Shown one piece after another: positions 28,469-38,767 of a stretch of DNA of 64,000 bases. Made by a program: the position numbers and the translations under genes. The DNA comes from Pseudomonas sp. PDM16. GTDB lineage: Bacteria; Pseudomonadota; Gammaproteobacteria; Pseudomonadales; Pseudomonadaceae. The stretch spans positions 930,001 through 994,000 of the forward strand of contig NZ_JACVAM010000001.1 of NCBI RefSeq assembly GCF_014851865.1. The letters are read 5' to 3'. Positions within the stretch are counted from its first letter, which is position 1. Each line of letters opens with the position of its first letter. The notes beneath the pieces were generated by a model. It was not told the DNA's origin. It saw only the letters and a program-made list of their open reading frames with translations, and made no database searches.

Positions 28469-28595
28469 AAGGGCTCTTGACCTGTCGGGCGGCCCGGGCG
28501 GTCGTACCGCCGGCGGGCGAAGAGGTGCTAGGATACCGCATCCTTTTCCGGGGCGGCGCGGCGATCCGTGCGGCTCCCCTGAGATCAAGCGACCC

Positions 28596-30023
28596 ATGTT
28601 TGGTTCCCAAGACGACAAGCCATCGCCGGAGCAACCCGGCGAGAAGAAATCTCTGTTTGGCTGGCTGCGTAAGAAGCCGGAAGCCCCGGTCACTCCCGGC
28701 CAGCCTCTCCCTGAGCCGGCGGCCGAGCTGGTCAGCGCTCCTGCTGAGCACGAGAACGATGCAAACACGGTTCCGCCTGCTGAGGCGAGCGTCGAATCCG
28801 TCGTGGTTCCCGCTGAGGCTCCAGCTGCCGAGCCAGTGGCCGAATCGCGCCCCGAGCCTGCAGCTGTTGCCGAATCTGTAGTGGTACAGCCGCCGATCGA
28901 GCGCCTGACCGTGGCGGAGTCTGCGCAGCTGGCCGACGAACCCAAGCCGGCCTTCTCACGCTTCCGCATCAATGCCGGTAGTGAGGTCACCCATCCGGTC
29001 CACGAAGCGCCTGCCGAGGCCGAGCCGCAACTACCGCCTGAACTGGTTGCCGCACCCGTGCCGGTCGAGCAAAGCAAGCCCGGCGACAACCAGGGTGGCT
29101 GGTTCGCCCGCCTCAAGCAGAGTCTGTCGAAGACCAGCGCCAGCCTCGGTGAGGGCATGGCCAGCCTGTTCCTTGGCAAGAAGGCCATCGATGACGATCT
29201 GCTAGACGAGCTGGAAACTCGCCTGCTGATGGCCGACGTCGGCGTCGAGGCTACCAGTGCCATCATCGGCAGCCTGACCAAGCGCGTGGCGCGCAAGGAA
29301 TTGGCCGACAGTGGTGCACTGTACAAGGCGTTGCAGGAAGAGCTGGCTGGTCTGCTCAAGCCGGTCGAGCAGCCGCTGGTGATCGCCGCCGAGAAGCAGC
29401 CCTACGTGATCCTGGTGGTCGGCGTGAACGGCGTCGGCAAGACCACCACCATCGGCAAGCTGGCCAAGAAACTGCAGGGCGAGGGCAAGAAAGTCATGCT
29501 CGCCGCTGGCGACACCTTCCGCGCCGCTGCTGTCGAGCAGCTGCAGGTGTGGGGCGAGCGTAACAACATCGCGGTGATCGCCCAGCACACCGGTGCCGAC
29601 TCCGCCTCGGTGATCTTCGATGCGGTGCAGGCCGCTAAGGCCCGTGGCGTCGATGTGCTGATCGCCGACACGGCCGGCCGCTTGCACACCAAGGACAACC
29701 TGATGGAGGAGCTGAAGAAGGTCCGTCGGGTCATTGGCAAACTGGATGAGACTGCGCCCCACGAGGTGCTACTGGTGCTGGACGCCGGCACCGGGCAGAA
29801 CGCTATCAACCAGACCAAACAGTTCAACCAGGCCGTGACCCTCACCGGGCTGGCGCTGACCAAGCTGGACGGCACCGCCAAGGGCGGGGTGATCTTCGCC
29901 CTGGCCAAACAGTTCGGCCTGCCGATCCGTTACATCGGCGTCGGCGAGGGTATCGACGATCTGCGCACCTTCGTCGCCGAGGACTTCGTTCAGGCACTCT
30001 TTGCGGAGAAGGAACAGGGATGA
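28596..30023 (+). CDS. ftsY: signal recognition particle receptor FtsY
   Basis: A 475-residue SRP-receptor GTPase that brings ribosome-nascent chains to the inner membrane. Residues 1-165 are an acidic, proline- and alanine-rich A domain starting [15 protein letters not shown]. The NG domain follows, with [14 protein letters not shown] (G1), [27 protein letters not shown] (G3) and [10 protein letters not shown] (G4). The ATG at 28596 is chosen over earlier codons because the A domain begins there. ftsE starts four bases before its stop, so ftsY, ftsE and ftsX form one unit. Confidence 0.97.
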   Translation: MFGSQDDKPSPEQPGEKKSLFGWLRKKPEAPVTPGQPLPEPAAELVSAPAEHENDANTVPPAEASVESVVVPAEAPAAEPVAESRPEPAAVAESVVVQPPIERLTVAESAQLADEPKPAFSRFRINAGSEVTHPVHEAPAEAEPQLPPELVAAPVPVEQSKPGDNQGGWFARLKQSLSKTSASLGEGMASLFLGKKAIDDDLLDELETRLLMADVGVEATSAIIGSLTKRVARKELADSGALYKALQEELAGLLKPVEQPLVIAAEKQPYVILVVGVNGVGKTTTIGKLAKKLQGEGKKVMLAAGDTFRAAAVEQLQVWGERNNIAVIAQHTGADSASVIFDAVQAAKARGVDVLIADTAGRLHTKDNLMEELKKVRRVIGKLDETAPHEVLLVLDAGTGQNAINQTKQFNQAVTLTGLALTKLDGTAKGGVIFALAKQFGLPIRYIGVGEGIDDLRTFVAEDFVQALFAEKEQG

Positions 30024-30688
30024 TTCGATTCGAGCAGGTCGGCAAGCGGTATCCCAATGGCCATGTCGGGTTGCACGAACTGAGTTTTGGCGTGCGCCGT
30101 GGAGAGTTTCTCTTCGTCACTGGTCACTCCGGTGCTGGCAAGTCGACCCTGCTGCGCCTGCTGTTGGCGATGGAGCGGCCAACCAGTGGCAAGTTGCTGC
30201 TGGCCGGTCAGGACCTGTCGCAGATCACCACAGCGCAGATTCCCTTCCTGCGTCGGCAGATCGGCGTGGTATTCCAGAACCATCAGCTACTGTTTGACCG
30301 CACGGTGTTCGATAACGTCGCCCTGCCGCTGCAGATCCTCGGCCTGTCCAAGCCGGACATCGCCAAGCGGGTCGGCGCGGCGCTGGAGCGCGTGTCGCTG
30401 TCCGACAAGGCCGAGCAATCGCCAGCGGACCTGTCCACCGGTCAGCAGCAGCGTGTCGGCATCGCCCGTGCCGTGGTGCATCGCCCGGCACTGCTGCTGG
30501 CGGACGAGCCCACCGGTAACCTGGACCCGCGCCTGGCTGCCGAGATCATGGGCGTGTTCGAGGACATCAATCGCCTCGGCACCACCGTGCTGATCGCCAG
30601 CCACGACCTGGCCCTGATCGCGCGCATGCGCCACCGCATGCTCACCCTGCAACGCGGCCGACTGATCGGCGACGGGGAGGCCAGCTGA
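30020..30688 (+). CDS. ftsE: cell-division ATP-binding protein FtsE
   Basis: A 222-residue ABC ATPase. With FtsX it controls peptidoglycan hydrolase activity at the division septum. Walker A is GHSGAGKST, the signature reads LSTGQQQRVGIARA rather than LSGGEQQ, and Walker B is LLLADEPTG. The start overlaps the ftsY stop (ATGA). The stop overlaps the ftsX start by one base. Confidence 0.97.
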   Translation: MIRFEQVGKRYPNGHVGLHELSFGVRRGEFLFVTGHSGAGKSTLLRLLLAMERPTSGKLLLAGQDLSQITTAQIPFLRRQIGVVFQNHQLLFDRTVFDNVALPLQILGLSKPDIAKRVGAALERVSLSDKAEQSPADLSTGQQQRVGIARAVVHRPALLLADEPTGNLDPRLAAEIMGVFEDINRLGTTVLIASHDLALIARMRHRMLTLQRGRLIGDGEAS

Positions 30689-31698
30689 TGAGCGACAACC
30701 AGCGCAATATCAAGGCCGCCGAACGCGTCGGTGCTGTGCAGAGCAAGGCCGACAAGCCGATCAAAGAGGGCCCGGACTTCTCCACCCTGTTCGCCGCCTG
30801 GGTCGAGAGCCACCGCGCCAGCCTGGTCGACAGCCTCGGGCGCCTGGTCGGTCAGCCCATCGGCAGCTTCTTCACCTGCCTGGTGATGGCCGTGGCGCTG
30901 TCGCTGCCCATGGGCCTGGCCCTGCTGCTGGACAACGTCGAGCGCCTTGGTGGCTCCTGGCAGAAAGCCGCGCAGATTTCCTTGTATCTGAAGGTTGAGG
31001 CCGGTGATGATTCCGGTCTGCAGCTGCGCGATGAGATTGCCGCCATGCCCGACGTGGCAGAGGCCGAATTCATCGGCCGTGAGGCCGGTCTGGCCGCCTT
31101 CGAGGAACAGTCCGGCCTAGGTCAGGCGTTGCGCGAGCTACCGGACAACCCGTTGCCCGCCGTGGTGGTGGTGACACCGGACGAGATCGACAAGGTCGCG
31201 TTGGAAGCATTGCGCCAGCGCCTGTCGGAGCTGCCCGGCGTCGACCAGGCCCAGCTTGACCTGCAGTGGGTGGAGCGCCTCACTGCCATCCTTGGCCTGG
31301 GCGACCGTTTCGTCTTCGGTTTGACCCTGCTGCTGGTGATGGCGCTGTTGCTGGTAATCGGTAATACCATTCGTCTGCATATCGAGAACCGCCGCAGCGA
31401 GATCGAGGTGATCAAGCTGGTCGGCGGTACTGATGGCTATGTGCGCCGTCCCTTCCTCTATATGGGCGCTCTCTATGGTCTGGGGGCTGGTCTGCTGGCC
31501 TGGGGCCTGCTGGCGTTCGGCCTGGACTGGCTGAACGATGCAGTGGTGCGCCTGGCAGGTCTTTACGGCAGCGACTTCGCATTGGCCGGGGTGCCGACCG
31601 CCGACGGCCTGTCGCTGTTGTTGGGGGCTGTTTTCCTCGGTTACATTGGCGCCTGGCTTGCGGTGGCACGCCATCTGAGTGAGCTCGCGCCACGATAA
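30688..31698 (+). CDS. ftsX: cell-division permease-like protein FtsX
   Basis: A 336-residue membrane protein with a long cytoplasmic N-terminus (1-60), a first membrane helix (about 65-87), a periplasmic domain that binds hydrolase activators, and three C-terminal helices (about 207-226, 255-278 and 302-328). IRLHIENRRSEIEVIKLVGG is the conserved coupling region that touches FtsE. One TGATG junction joins it to ftsE. A T-rich stretch but no perfect hairpin follows the stop. Confidence 0.97.
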   Translation: MSDNQRNIKAAERVGAVQSKADKPIKEGPDFSTLFAAWVESHRASLVDSLGRLVGQPIGSFFTCLVMAVALSLPMGLALLLDNVERLGGSWQKAAQISLYLKVEAGDDSGLQLRDEIAAMPDVAEAEFIGREAGLAAFEEQSGLGQALRELPDNPLPAVVVVTPDEIDKVALEALRQRLSELPGVDQAQLDLQWVERLTAILGLGDRFVFGLTLLLVMALLLVIGNTIRLHIENRRSEIEVIKLVGGTDGYVRRPFLYMGALYGLGAGLLAWGLLAFGLDWLNDAVVRLAGLYGSDFALAGVPTADGLSLLLGAVFLGYIGAWLAVARHLSELAPR

Positions 31699-31737
31699 CA
31701 GTTTTGTTTTTGTACTGATCCTCGGCTTTCTGTATGG

Positions 31738-31764
31738 GAACTTTCGTCCAGGTTGCCCGTCTGA
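31738..31764 (+). promoter_or_regulatory. AlgU (sigma-E type) promoter of rpoH
   Basis: GAACTT (31738-31743), a 16-base spacer and TCTGA (31760-31764) match the AlgU consensus exactly. It ends 49 bases before the rpoH start. AlgU-dependent transcription of rpoH is established for P. aeruginosa, so this site fits. A nearby TAGACT (31778-31783) may belong to a sigma-70 promoter, but its -35 is weak. Confidence 0.85.
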
Positions 31765-31813
31765 GGATCGACGGTGCTAGACTGCGCCGACCCTGTAATA
31801 CCGGAGGTTTTTG

Positions 31814-32668
<855 letters not shown>

Positions 32669-32682
32669 GCAGCACCACCTCG

Positions 32683-32710
32683 AAAAGCCGCACCCAGGTG
32701 CGGCTTTTTT
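32683..32710 (+). terminator. rho-independent terminator after rpoH
   Basis: An 11-bp stem (AAAAGCCGCAC with GTGCGGCTTTT) with a CCAG loop, followed by T6. It lies 14 bases after the rpoH stop. It also shows that the next gene cannot start at the GTG at 32698 inside the hairpin. Confidence 0.92.
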
Positions 32711-32727
32711 CTGTCCGGAGCATTGCC

Positions 32728-33330
32728 GTGAAGCGTCGTCCACCTGCCCTGCTGTTTACCGTCGTGGCCCTGGCCAGCTGCCTGCTCGGCTACTGGTGGT
32801 TGGTGCCGCGCGCGGAGAAGGCGGAGCCGATGCCCTGGCTCGGCGAGTGGCAGGCCGAGGTGTTGCAGCCGCTGGCCGAGGATAGCCTGACCCTGGGCCA
32901 GCTCGATGCTCGCCTGTCCAAGGCCGAGCTGTGGCTGCAGCCGCGTCTGGATGGCCCGCGTCTGTTGCTGCGCGACGCGCAAGCCCTAGAGTCAGGCGCC
33001 TGGGCGCTGGAGGCGGAGCTGGCGCTCACTGCTGCCCAGCGCGACAGCCTGGCTGCCGCCAGCGGCGTGAAACCCAATGATGCGGAACAACCGCAGTCGG
33101 TGCAGATGCTGCAGCAACTGGCCGGGCAGCGCATCGAGGCGCTCAACCTGCACCCGCAGCAGGCCATTTCCGCTGCCACGCTCAGTGCCAGCCTGGGGGC
33201 GCCACGCCTGCGCCTGCAACTGCCGGAGGGCGAGGCCTGGATCTATCCGCAGCTGGGCCTGACTGCCCACCTCAAAGATGAGCGCCTGCAACTGCTGCGC
33301 GTGGTGCCGCGCCGCCTGCTCAGCCACTGA
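32728..33330 (+). CDS. membrane-anchored protein of unknown function
   Basis: A 200-residue protein. The GTG at 32728 has GGAG eight bases upstream and begins MKRRPPALLFTVVALASCLLG, a single anchor or signal peptide. The rest is soluble, rich in leucine, alanine and glutamine, without a motif I recognise. It follows the rpoH terminator, so it has its own promoter or low readthrough. Place and length fit PAO1 PA0377, a hypothetical gene. Confidence 0.75.
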   Translation: MKRRPPALLFTVVALASCLLGYWWLVPRAEKAEPMPWLGEWQAEVLQPLAEDSLTLGQLDARLSKAELWLQPRLDGPRLLLRDAQALESGAWALEAELALTAAQRDSLAAASGVKPNDAEQPQSVQMLQQLAGQRIEALNLHPQQAISAATLSASLGAPRLRLQLPEGEAWIYPQLGLTAHLKDERLQLLRVVPRRLLSH

Positions 33331-33422
33331 CGTCTGCGGCCGGCGCTTCTGGCGCTTGAGGTTTTGGCGGGGGGCGGGGTTTGCCGGCAGGATCGGGGTT
33401 CGTCTCGAACAGGGAGTCTCGT

Positions 33423-34115
33423 ATGACCGCCTTCCAGCGCCGCTGCTTTGTCGCCGCCCTCGGTCTGGGCTTGCTCTATCTGCTGCTATTGCCCCTGAAA
33501 CCCTATCCGTTGGGCTGGCTGCTCAAGCCGCTGCCCATGCTGCTGTTCGCTGTGCTGACCTGGCGGGCGTTCCCTGGGGCGGTCGGACGCTGGCTGGCGC
33601 TGGGCTACGGCGCGGCGGCGGCGGGGGATTTCTTCCTCGATTTCGGTGATCGCGACGGCCTGTTCATCCAGGCGCTACTGGCCTTCCTGGTCAACCAGCT
33701 GGCCTTCATCGTCGCGTTCGGCCTGCTCGGGCGTAGCCATCCATGGCGCTGGCGGCGCTCGGTGCCGGTCGTGCTCTATGCGGCAGCGATGTCGGCCTGG
33801 ATGCTGCCGGCGGCCGGGACGCTGCAGGTTCCGGTGGTGGTCTACCTGAGCTGTCTGTTGGCCATGGCGATTCTGGCCGGGCGCGTGGAGGCCAGGCCGG
33901 GCCCTCTGTGGCTGGGGGCGATGCTGTTCGTGGTAGCGGATTCGCTGATCGGGGTGAACAAGTTCGTGCAGCCCTTTCCGCACGCTGTACTGGTGATCGT
34001 CAGCTGTTACTTTAGTGGCCAGGCTCTGATCGCCTGGGGCTTGCTACGGCTCAGGGTTTCGGTAGCCACTCGGGCCACCACTGAACCAGCGGCTGCGGCG
34101 CGGACAGTTGCTTGA
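33423..34115 (+). CDS. YhhN-family (TMEM86-like) membrane protein
   Basis: A 230-residue protein with about eight hydrophobic helices. The YhhN family includes the lysoplasmalogenase TMEM86 of animals; bacterial substrates are mostly unknown. The conserved acidic pair in GDFFLDFGDRDGLF and a late D in VVADSLIGVNKFVQPF are visible and are the proposed active-site residues. Start at the ATG at 33423 after GGGAG. The last 65 bases overlap the end of mtgA on the other strand. Confidence 0.82.
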   Translation: MTAFQRRCFVAALGLGLLYLLLLPLKPYPLGWLLKPLPMLLFAVLTWRAFPGAVGRWLALGYGAAAAGDFFLDFGDRDGLFIQALLAFLVNQLAFIVAFGLLGRSHPWRWRRSVPVVLYAAAMSAWMLPAAGTLQVPVVVYLSCLLAMAILAGRVEARPGPLWLGAMLFVVADSLIGVNKFVQPFPHAVLVIVSCYFSGQALIAWGLLRLRVSVATRATTEPAAAARTVA

Positions 34116-34794
34116 GGTAATGATTGCCGCCGAGCTGGTAGCTTTGCCTTCGAATCCAGTTGGCCCGGCGCTGCACATGAGGCCCCGGATGGCTGGCGCT
34201 CCAGGCTCGAGGGTTGGGCAGTACGGCGGCGAGCAGGCAGGATTGCTGGCGCGACAGATAGGTTGCGCCCACGTTGAAGTGGTGGCGCGCGGCAGCTTCG
34301 GCGCCAAACACGCCGTCGCTCCATTCCACGCTGTTGAGATACACCTCGAGGATGCGCTGCTTCGGCCAGAATAGCTCGATCAGTCCGGTGAACCACGCTT
34401 CCAGCACCTTGCGCGGCCAGCTGCGCCCGGACCAGAGGAACAGGTTCTTGGCTACCTGCTGGCTGATGGTGCTAGCACCACGCAGGTTGCCTCCGTCGGC
34501 GTTGTGCTGCAGGGCTAGACGAATGGCGGCGATATCGAAGCCCCAGTGATCGGCGAATTTCTGATCTTCGGCGGCGATCACCGCGATCTTCAGGTCGTCT
34601 GGCAGATCTCGCCAGGGGCGCCAGCTGCGCTGTAGGTCGATCGGTTTGCCATCGACCCAGGACTGGATCTTGCGTTCGGCCATCAGTGCGGTACTGGGCG
34701 GATCGATCCAGCGTAGCGCCAGCACCAGCAACGCCGATCCGACGACGAACCACAGCAGCAGTTTGGTCAGGCGGCGAAACAGGTTGCGCAGCAT
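34051..34794 (-). CDS. mtgA: monofunctional biosynthetic peptidoglycan transglycosylase
   Basis: A 247-residue membrane-bound glycosyltransferase (family 51) that polymerises lipid II glycan chains. One N-terminal membrane helix (about 10-28) precedes the catalytic domain. The first active-site Glu is in AVIAAEDQKFADHWGF, followed by GASTISQQVAKNLFL, RKVLEAWFTGLIE and KQRILEVYLNSVEW, the family's four conserved blocks. The start at 34794 is preferred; a frame to 34842 is open but lacks the anchor. Confidence 0.96.
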   Translation of the reverse strand: MLRNLFRRLTKLLLWFVVGSALLVLALRWIDPPSTALMAERKIQSWVDGKPIDLQRSWRPWRDLPDDLKIAVIAAEDQKFADHWGFDIAAIRLALQHNADGGNLRGASTISQQVAKNLFLWSGRSWPRKVLEAWFTGLIELFWPKQRILEVYLNSVEWSDGVFGAEAAARHHFNVGATYLSRQQSCLLAAVLPNPRAWSASHPGPHVQRRANWIRRQSYQLGGNHYLKQLSAPQPLVQWWPEWLPKP

Positions 34795-34859
34795 GGCTTG
34801 GCTCGATCTTGGGGAGCGGCCATTATAGCGGCCGCATCGCATCTGTCCGGGAACCCATC

Positions 34860-35237
34860 ATGTTACGAGTCTTTCTTCTACTGGCGGCTGTAGCCGGTTT
34901 TACCGGTGTGGCGCTGGGCGCCTTCGCCGCCCATGGTCTCAAGGGGCAGCTGAGTGCGGAGTACCTGGCGGTGTTCCAGACCGGCGTCCACTACCAGTTG
35001 GTTCATGCGTTGGCGCTGTTCGGCGTGGCGCTACTCGCCGAGCGCTTGCCGAGGCGTTTGGTGACGGCCGCCGGCAGCCTGTTCGTCGTCGGTATCCTGC
35101 TGTTCTCCGGCAGTCTGTATGCCCTGACGCTGAGCAGCCTGGGCAAGCTTGGCATGATCACCCCGCTGGGCGGCGTGTGCTTCCTTGCCGGCTGGTTGTG
35201 CCTGGGCTTGGCGGCCTCGCGTTCCGGGCAGGCCTGA
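34860..35237 (+). CDS. DUF423 membrane protein
   Basis: A 125-residue inner-membrane protein with four hydrophobic helices. The motif GAFAAHGLKGQLSAEYLAVF followed by GVHYQLVHALAL is the DUF423 signature. The ATG at 34860 follows CGGGAAC, a weak site; the frame is open to 34686 but that region overlaps mtgA. Function unknown across the family. Confidence 0.88.
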   Translation: MLRVFLLLAAVAGFTGVALGAFAAHGLKGQLSAEYLAVFQTGVHYQLVHALALFGVALLAERLPRRLVTAAGSLFVVGILLFSGSLYALTLSSLGKLGMITPLGGVCFLAGWLCLGLAASRSGQA

Positions 35238-35316
35238 CAGATGGCACGCACGTACCTTGGTCGCGGTCGCTGATCGGGCTAGAATGCCGACCCTTTCATG
35301 TTCTGACCGCCTAGCC

Positions 35317-35517
35317 ATGCACATCCAGTTGAACGGCCAACCCTTCGAGCTGCCCGACGATGCCACCGTCGCCGACCTGCTCGTGCGCCTGGATGCAGCT
35401 GGCAAGCGGGTGGCGGTCGAGCTCAACCTGGACATCGTGCCGCGCAGCCAGCACGGCACCACCGTCCTGCACGACGGCGACCAGCTGGAAGTCGTCCACG
35501 CCATCGGCGGCGGCTAG
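35317..35517 (+). CDS. thiS: sulfur carrier protein ThiS
   Basis: A 66-residue ubiquitin-like carrier. It ends VHAIGGG, giving the C-terminal Gly-Gly that is adenylated and turned into a thiocarboxylate, the sulfur source for the thiazole ring of thiamine. Start at the ATG at 35317; the longer frame to 35185 is not homologous. It precedes thiG by 17 bases, so the two are co-transcribed. Confidence 0.95.
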   Translation: MHIQLNGQPFELPDDATVADLLVRLDAAGKRVAVELNLDIVPRSQHGTTVLHDGDQLEVVHAIGGG

Positions 35518-35534
35518 TCGCCCGAGGAACTGCC

Positions 35535-36326
35535 ATGAGCGCCATCATCGACAAGCCCTTCACCCTGGCCGGCCGCGCCTATGAGTCGCGCCTGCTGGTG
35601 GGCACCGGCAAGTACAAGGACCTCGAAGAAACCCGCCTGGCCATAGAGGCCAGCGGCGCCGAGATCGTTACCGTGGCCGTGCGCCGGACCAATATCGGGC
35701 AGAATCCGGGCGAGCCGAACCTGCTCGATGTGATCTCGCCGGACAAGTACACCATCCTCCCCAACACCGCCGGCTGCTTCAACGCCGAGGAAGCGGTGCG
35801 CACCTGCCGTCTGGCCCGCGAGCTGCTCGACGGCCACAAGCTGGTCAAGCTGGAAGTGCTGGCCGACCAGAAGACCCTGTTCCCCAACGTGATCGAGACC
35901 ATCAAGGCCGCCGAAGTGCTGGTCAAGGAAGGCTTCGACGTGATGGTGTACACCAGCGACGATCCGATCATCGCCCGTCAGCTGGCCGAGATGGGCTGCA
36001 TCGCGGTGATGCCGCTGGCTGGCCTGATTGGCACCGGCCTGGGCATCTGCAACCCCTACAACCTGCGCATCATTCTCGAAGAGGCCACCGTGCCGGTGCT
36101 GGTCGATGCCGGCGTGGGCACTGCGTCGGATGCCACCATCGCCATGGAGCTGGGGTGCGAGGCGGTGCTGATGAACAGCGCCATCGCCCACGCCCAGGAC
36201 CCGATCCTGATGGGTGCGGCGATGAAGCACGCCATCATTGCCGGGCGCATGGCCTACCTCGCCGGGCGCATGCCGAAGAAGCTGTACGCCAGTGCTTCGT
36301 CACCCCTGGATGGGCTGATCAAGTGA
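35535..36326 (+). CDS. thiG: thiazole synthase ThiG
   Basis: ThiG condenses 1-deoxy-D-xylulose 5-phosphate, dehydroglycine and ThiS-thiocarboxylate to the thiazole phosphate of thiamine. It is 263 residues with a TIM-barrel fold. Lys105 in LVKLEVLAD is the Schiff-base lysine, and [21 protein letters not shown] and [11 protein letters not shown] are the conserved blocks. A clean AGGAACTGCC precedes the ATG. No TPP riboswitch motif is evident upstream. Confidence 0.98.
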   Translation: MSAIIDKPFTLAGRAYESRLLVGTGKYKDLEETRLAIEASGAEIVTVAVRRTNIGQNPGEPNLLDVISPDKYTILPNTAGCFNAEEAVRTCRLARELLDGHKLVKLEVLADQKTLFPNVIETIKAAEVLVKEGFDVMVYTSDDPIIARQLAEMGCIAVMPLAGLIGTGLGICNPYNLRIILEEATVPVLVDAGVGTASDATIAMELGCEAVLMNSAIAHAQDPILMGAAMKHAIIAGRMAYLAGRMPKKLYASASSPLDGLIK

Positions 36327-36493
36327 GCATTCGCTAGGCGATCCGTGCCATAGAAACGGGCAGGAGCGCCGATCAGTCCGAATGCTCATCTACCCTTTGT
36401 AAGCTCGCCTGCGAGTCAACCCCCTTTTGCTCGCCCGCCGCTGCCCAGTCAGGCTCTGGCCGGTGAACCCTAAACAGGCTCTAAGAGAATCCG

Positions 36494-37213
36494 ATGAGCG
36501 AAGTAATAGATCCGGCAGACGAAGGCGCTGTCGAGCGGCCGCTGCGCGGCATCAAGAGTTTCGTCATGCGCTCCGGGCGCATGACCGAAGGTCAGCAGCG
36601 AGGCCTGGATCAAGGCTGGCCGCAGTTCGGCCTGGATCTGGCCGATGGTCTGCGGGACTTCGACCAGGTATTCGGCCGCAGCGCGCCGCGCACCTTCGAG
36701 ATTGGCTTCGGCATGGGCCACGCCACCCTGGAGATGGCCGCTGCCGCGCCGGACCAAGACTTCATCGGCGTGGAAGTGCACAAGCCGGGCGTAGGAGCCC
36801 TGCTCAACGGCATGCTCACGCAGAACCTCAGCAACATCCGCGTGTACAGCTGCGATGCACTGGAAGTGCTGCGCGACTGCGTGGCCGACGCCAGCCTCGA
36901 CCGCGTCCTGCTGTTCTTCCCCGATCCGTGGCACAAAGCCCGCCACCACAAGCGCCGCATCGTCCAGCTGAGCTTCGCCGAACTGGTGCGCAGCAAGCTC
37001 AAGGTCGGCGGCGTGCTGCACATGGCTACCGATTGGCAGCCATACGCGGAACATATGTTGGAGGTAATGTCGCTGGCACCGGGCTACCATAATGTGGCGG
37101 GAGCCGCCGGTTATGTGGAGCGCCCCAGCGAAAGGCCGGTGACCAAGTTCGAGAAGCGTGGCGAGCGCCTCGGCCACGGAGTCTGGGACCTCAAGTTCCA
37201 GCGCTGCGAATAA
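36494..37213 (+). CDS. trmB: tRNA (guanine46-N7)-methyltransferase
   Basis: A 239-residue TrmB that methylates G46 of tRNAs. The SAM motif is [52 protein letters not shown] and the late [20 protein letters not shown] are the TrmB signatures. Start ATG at 36494. This is the last gene of the thiS-thiG-trmB run and marks the left flank of a rearranged block. Confidence 0.97.
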   Translation: MSEVIDPADEGAVERPLRGIKSFVMRSGRMTEGQQRGLDQGWPQFGLDLADGLRDFDQVFGRSAPRTFEIGFGMGHATLEMAAAAPDQDFIGVEVHKPGVGALLNGMLTQNLSNIRVYSCDALEVLRDCVADASLDRVLLFFPDPWHKARHHKRRIVQLSFAELVRSKLKVGGVLHMATDWQPYAEHMLEVMSLAPGYHNVAGAAGYVERPSERPVTKFEKRGERLGHGVWDLKFQRCE

Positions 37214-37361
37214 GCATGCAATGCCCTGCGGGACGCGGGGCCATACGACCGGGATCACCCGGCGCCAGGAAGGCTGACCTCACAACGGCAATCTGTAAGC
37301 GTGACCTTTCGGTCTTGTTAATAGGAAAAGCGGCGTCCGAGTGCGCCGCGAGGAGAACGCT

Positions 37362-38705
37362 GTGCTGAGAACTTTTGCAGTCCTGTCTATGGCCGTCGCT
37401 TTCGCGCTGCCGGCCCATGCGCGTGTGGATGCTGCCCAGGCCTCTCGTATCGGGCAGGACCTGACCCCGTTGGGCGGAGAGCGCGCTGGCAACGCTGCCG
37501 GTACCATTCCGTCATGGGAGGGAGGTGTTACCCCACCAGCCAGCTACCAGCCCGGCATGCATCATCCTGACCCCTTTGCCGCGGATGCCGAGCTGTATCG
37601 CGTCGACAAGAACAACATCGCCCAGTACAAGGCGCTGCTGACGCCTGGGTACCAGAAGCTTCTTGAACTCAGTCCGGACTACTACCTGCGTGTGTTCCCG
37701 ACTCGCCGCAGCGCCGCGTCGCCGCAGCGTATCTACGATGCCACGCGCTACAACGCAACCAACGCATCGCTGATCGCCGGTGGCAACGGTATCGAAGGAG
37801 CTGCTGCCGGTATTCCGTTTCCAATTCCGCAGAGTGGGTTGGAAGTGATATGGAACCATATTACCCGCTACCGCGGTGAGCAGACCCGTATGATCACCAA
37901 CCATGCGGCAGTACTCGCGGGTGGTGACTACACGCTGGTCAAACGTGAGCGCGACATTCTGTTCGTCTACGGCCGTGATGGTGTGACTCCTGCCGACCTG
38001 GACAACACTCTGTTCTTCTACAAGTACGTGGTCACTGCGCCGAGCAAACTGGCCGGCTCGGCGCTTGTGGTGCAGGAAACTCTGGATCAAGTGCTTGCGA
38101 TCCGTAAGGCATGGCGTTTCAGTCGTGGTGAGCGTCGCGTGCGCCGCCTGCCGATGCTGGCCTATGAGGCCATGCAGCCGGATACCAGTGGCATGGCCAC
38201 TTCCGATGTGGTCGACGCCTACAACGGTGCTCCTGACCGCTACGAGTGGACGCTGGAAGGCAAGCGGGAGATGCTGGTGCCGTACAACAGCTACGCCGTG
38301 CATCAGAAGGGCATTGCCTACGAGAAGATTCTGCAGAAGAAACACGTCAATCCCGAACTATTGCGCCACGAGCTGCACCGCGTATGGGTCGTGGACGCCA
38401 AACTACGCAAGGGGCATAGCCACCCTTATGCCGAACGTCGTTTCTACATCGACGAGGACAGCTGGCAGATTCTCGCCGTTGATCTGTATGGCAAGGACGG
38501 TAACCTCATTGGTCTGCAGGAGGCGCACCCGATCAACTACTACGACGTGCCCATGTTCGCCAGTACCCTGGAAACCATCTACGACTTCAAGGGCAGCCGC
38601 TACTTTGTCGATGGGCTGGATAACAACGAGCCGATGTACAACTTCGGCGTGCAACTTAAGAAGAACGACTTCAGCGCCGCAGCGCTGCGCCGCGAAGGTA
38701 TCTGA
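37362..38705 (+). CDS. DUF1329 family exported protein
   Basis: A 447-residue exported protein. Starting at the GTG at 37362, with GAGGAGAA upstream, gives a signal peptide (MLRTFAVLSMAVAFALPAHA). An earlier GTG at 37341 is in frame. The N-terminal motif GQDLTPLGGERAGNAAGTIPSW and the later GIPFPIPQSGLEVIWNHITRYRG are the DUF1329 signature; the fold is related to outer-membrane lipoprotein carriers such as LolB. Members usually lie beside DUF1302 genes and RND exporters, but neither is here. It ends in a good terminator. Confidence 0.9.
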   Translation: MLRTFAVLSMAVAFALPAHARVDAAQASRIGQDLTPLGGERAGNAAGTIPSWEGGVTPPASYQPGMHHPDPFAADAELYRVDKNNIAQYKALLTPGYQKLLELSPDYYLRVFPTRRSAASPQRIYDATRYNATNASLIAGGNGIEGAAAGIPFPIPQSGLEVIWNHITRYRGEQTRMITNHAAVLAGGDYTLVKRERDILFVYGRDGVTPADLDNTLFFYKYVVTAPSKLAGSALVVQETLDQVLAIRKAWRFSRGERRVRRLPMLAYEAMQPDTSGMATSDVVDAYNGAPDRYEWTLEGKREMLVPYNSYAVHQKGIAYEKILQKKHVNPELLRHELHRVWVVDAKLRKGHSHPYAERRFYIDEDSWQILAVDLYGKDGNLIGLQEAHPINYYDVPMFASTLETIYDFKGSRYFVDGLDNNEPMYNFGVQLKKNDFSAAALRREGI

Positions 38706-38731
38706 TACTCGCTGCGTCTTCGGAAGCACAG

Positions 38732-38760
38732 CAAGGCCCGCCTCGGCGGGCCTTGTCGTT
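38732..38760. terminator. terminator shared by the DUF1329 gene and yrfG
   Basis: A 10-bp stem (CAAGGCCCGC with its complement) with a CTCG loop, then TCGTTTTCC on the plus side. It is placed between convergent genes and could serve both. Confidence 0.8.
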
Positions 38761-38767
38761 TTCCACC

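Noticed and set aside
28469..29359. N-terminal extension of the M16 peptidase frame
   Set aside because: It is antisense to ftsY, and a proper signal peptide starts at 28468.
35238..35316. TPP riboswitch before thiS
   Set aside because: The gap is only 79 bases and none of the conserved thi-box segments is seen.
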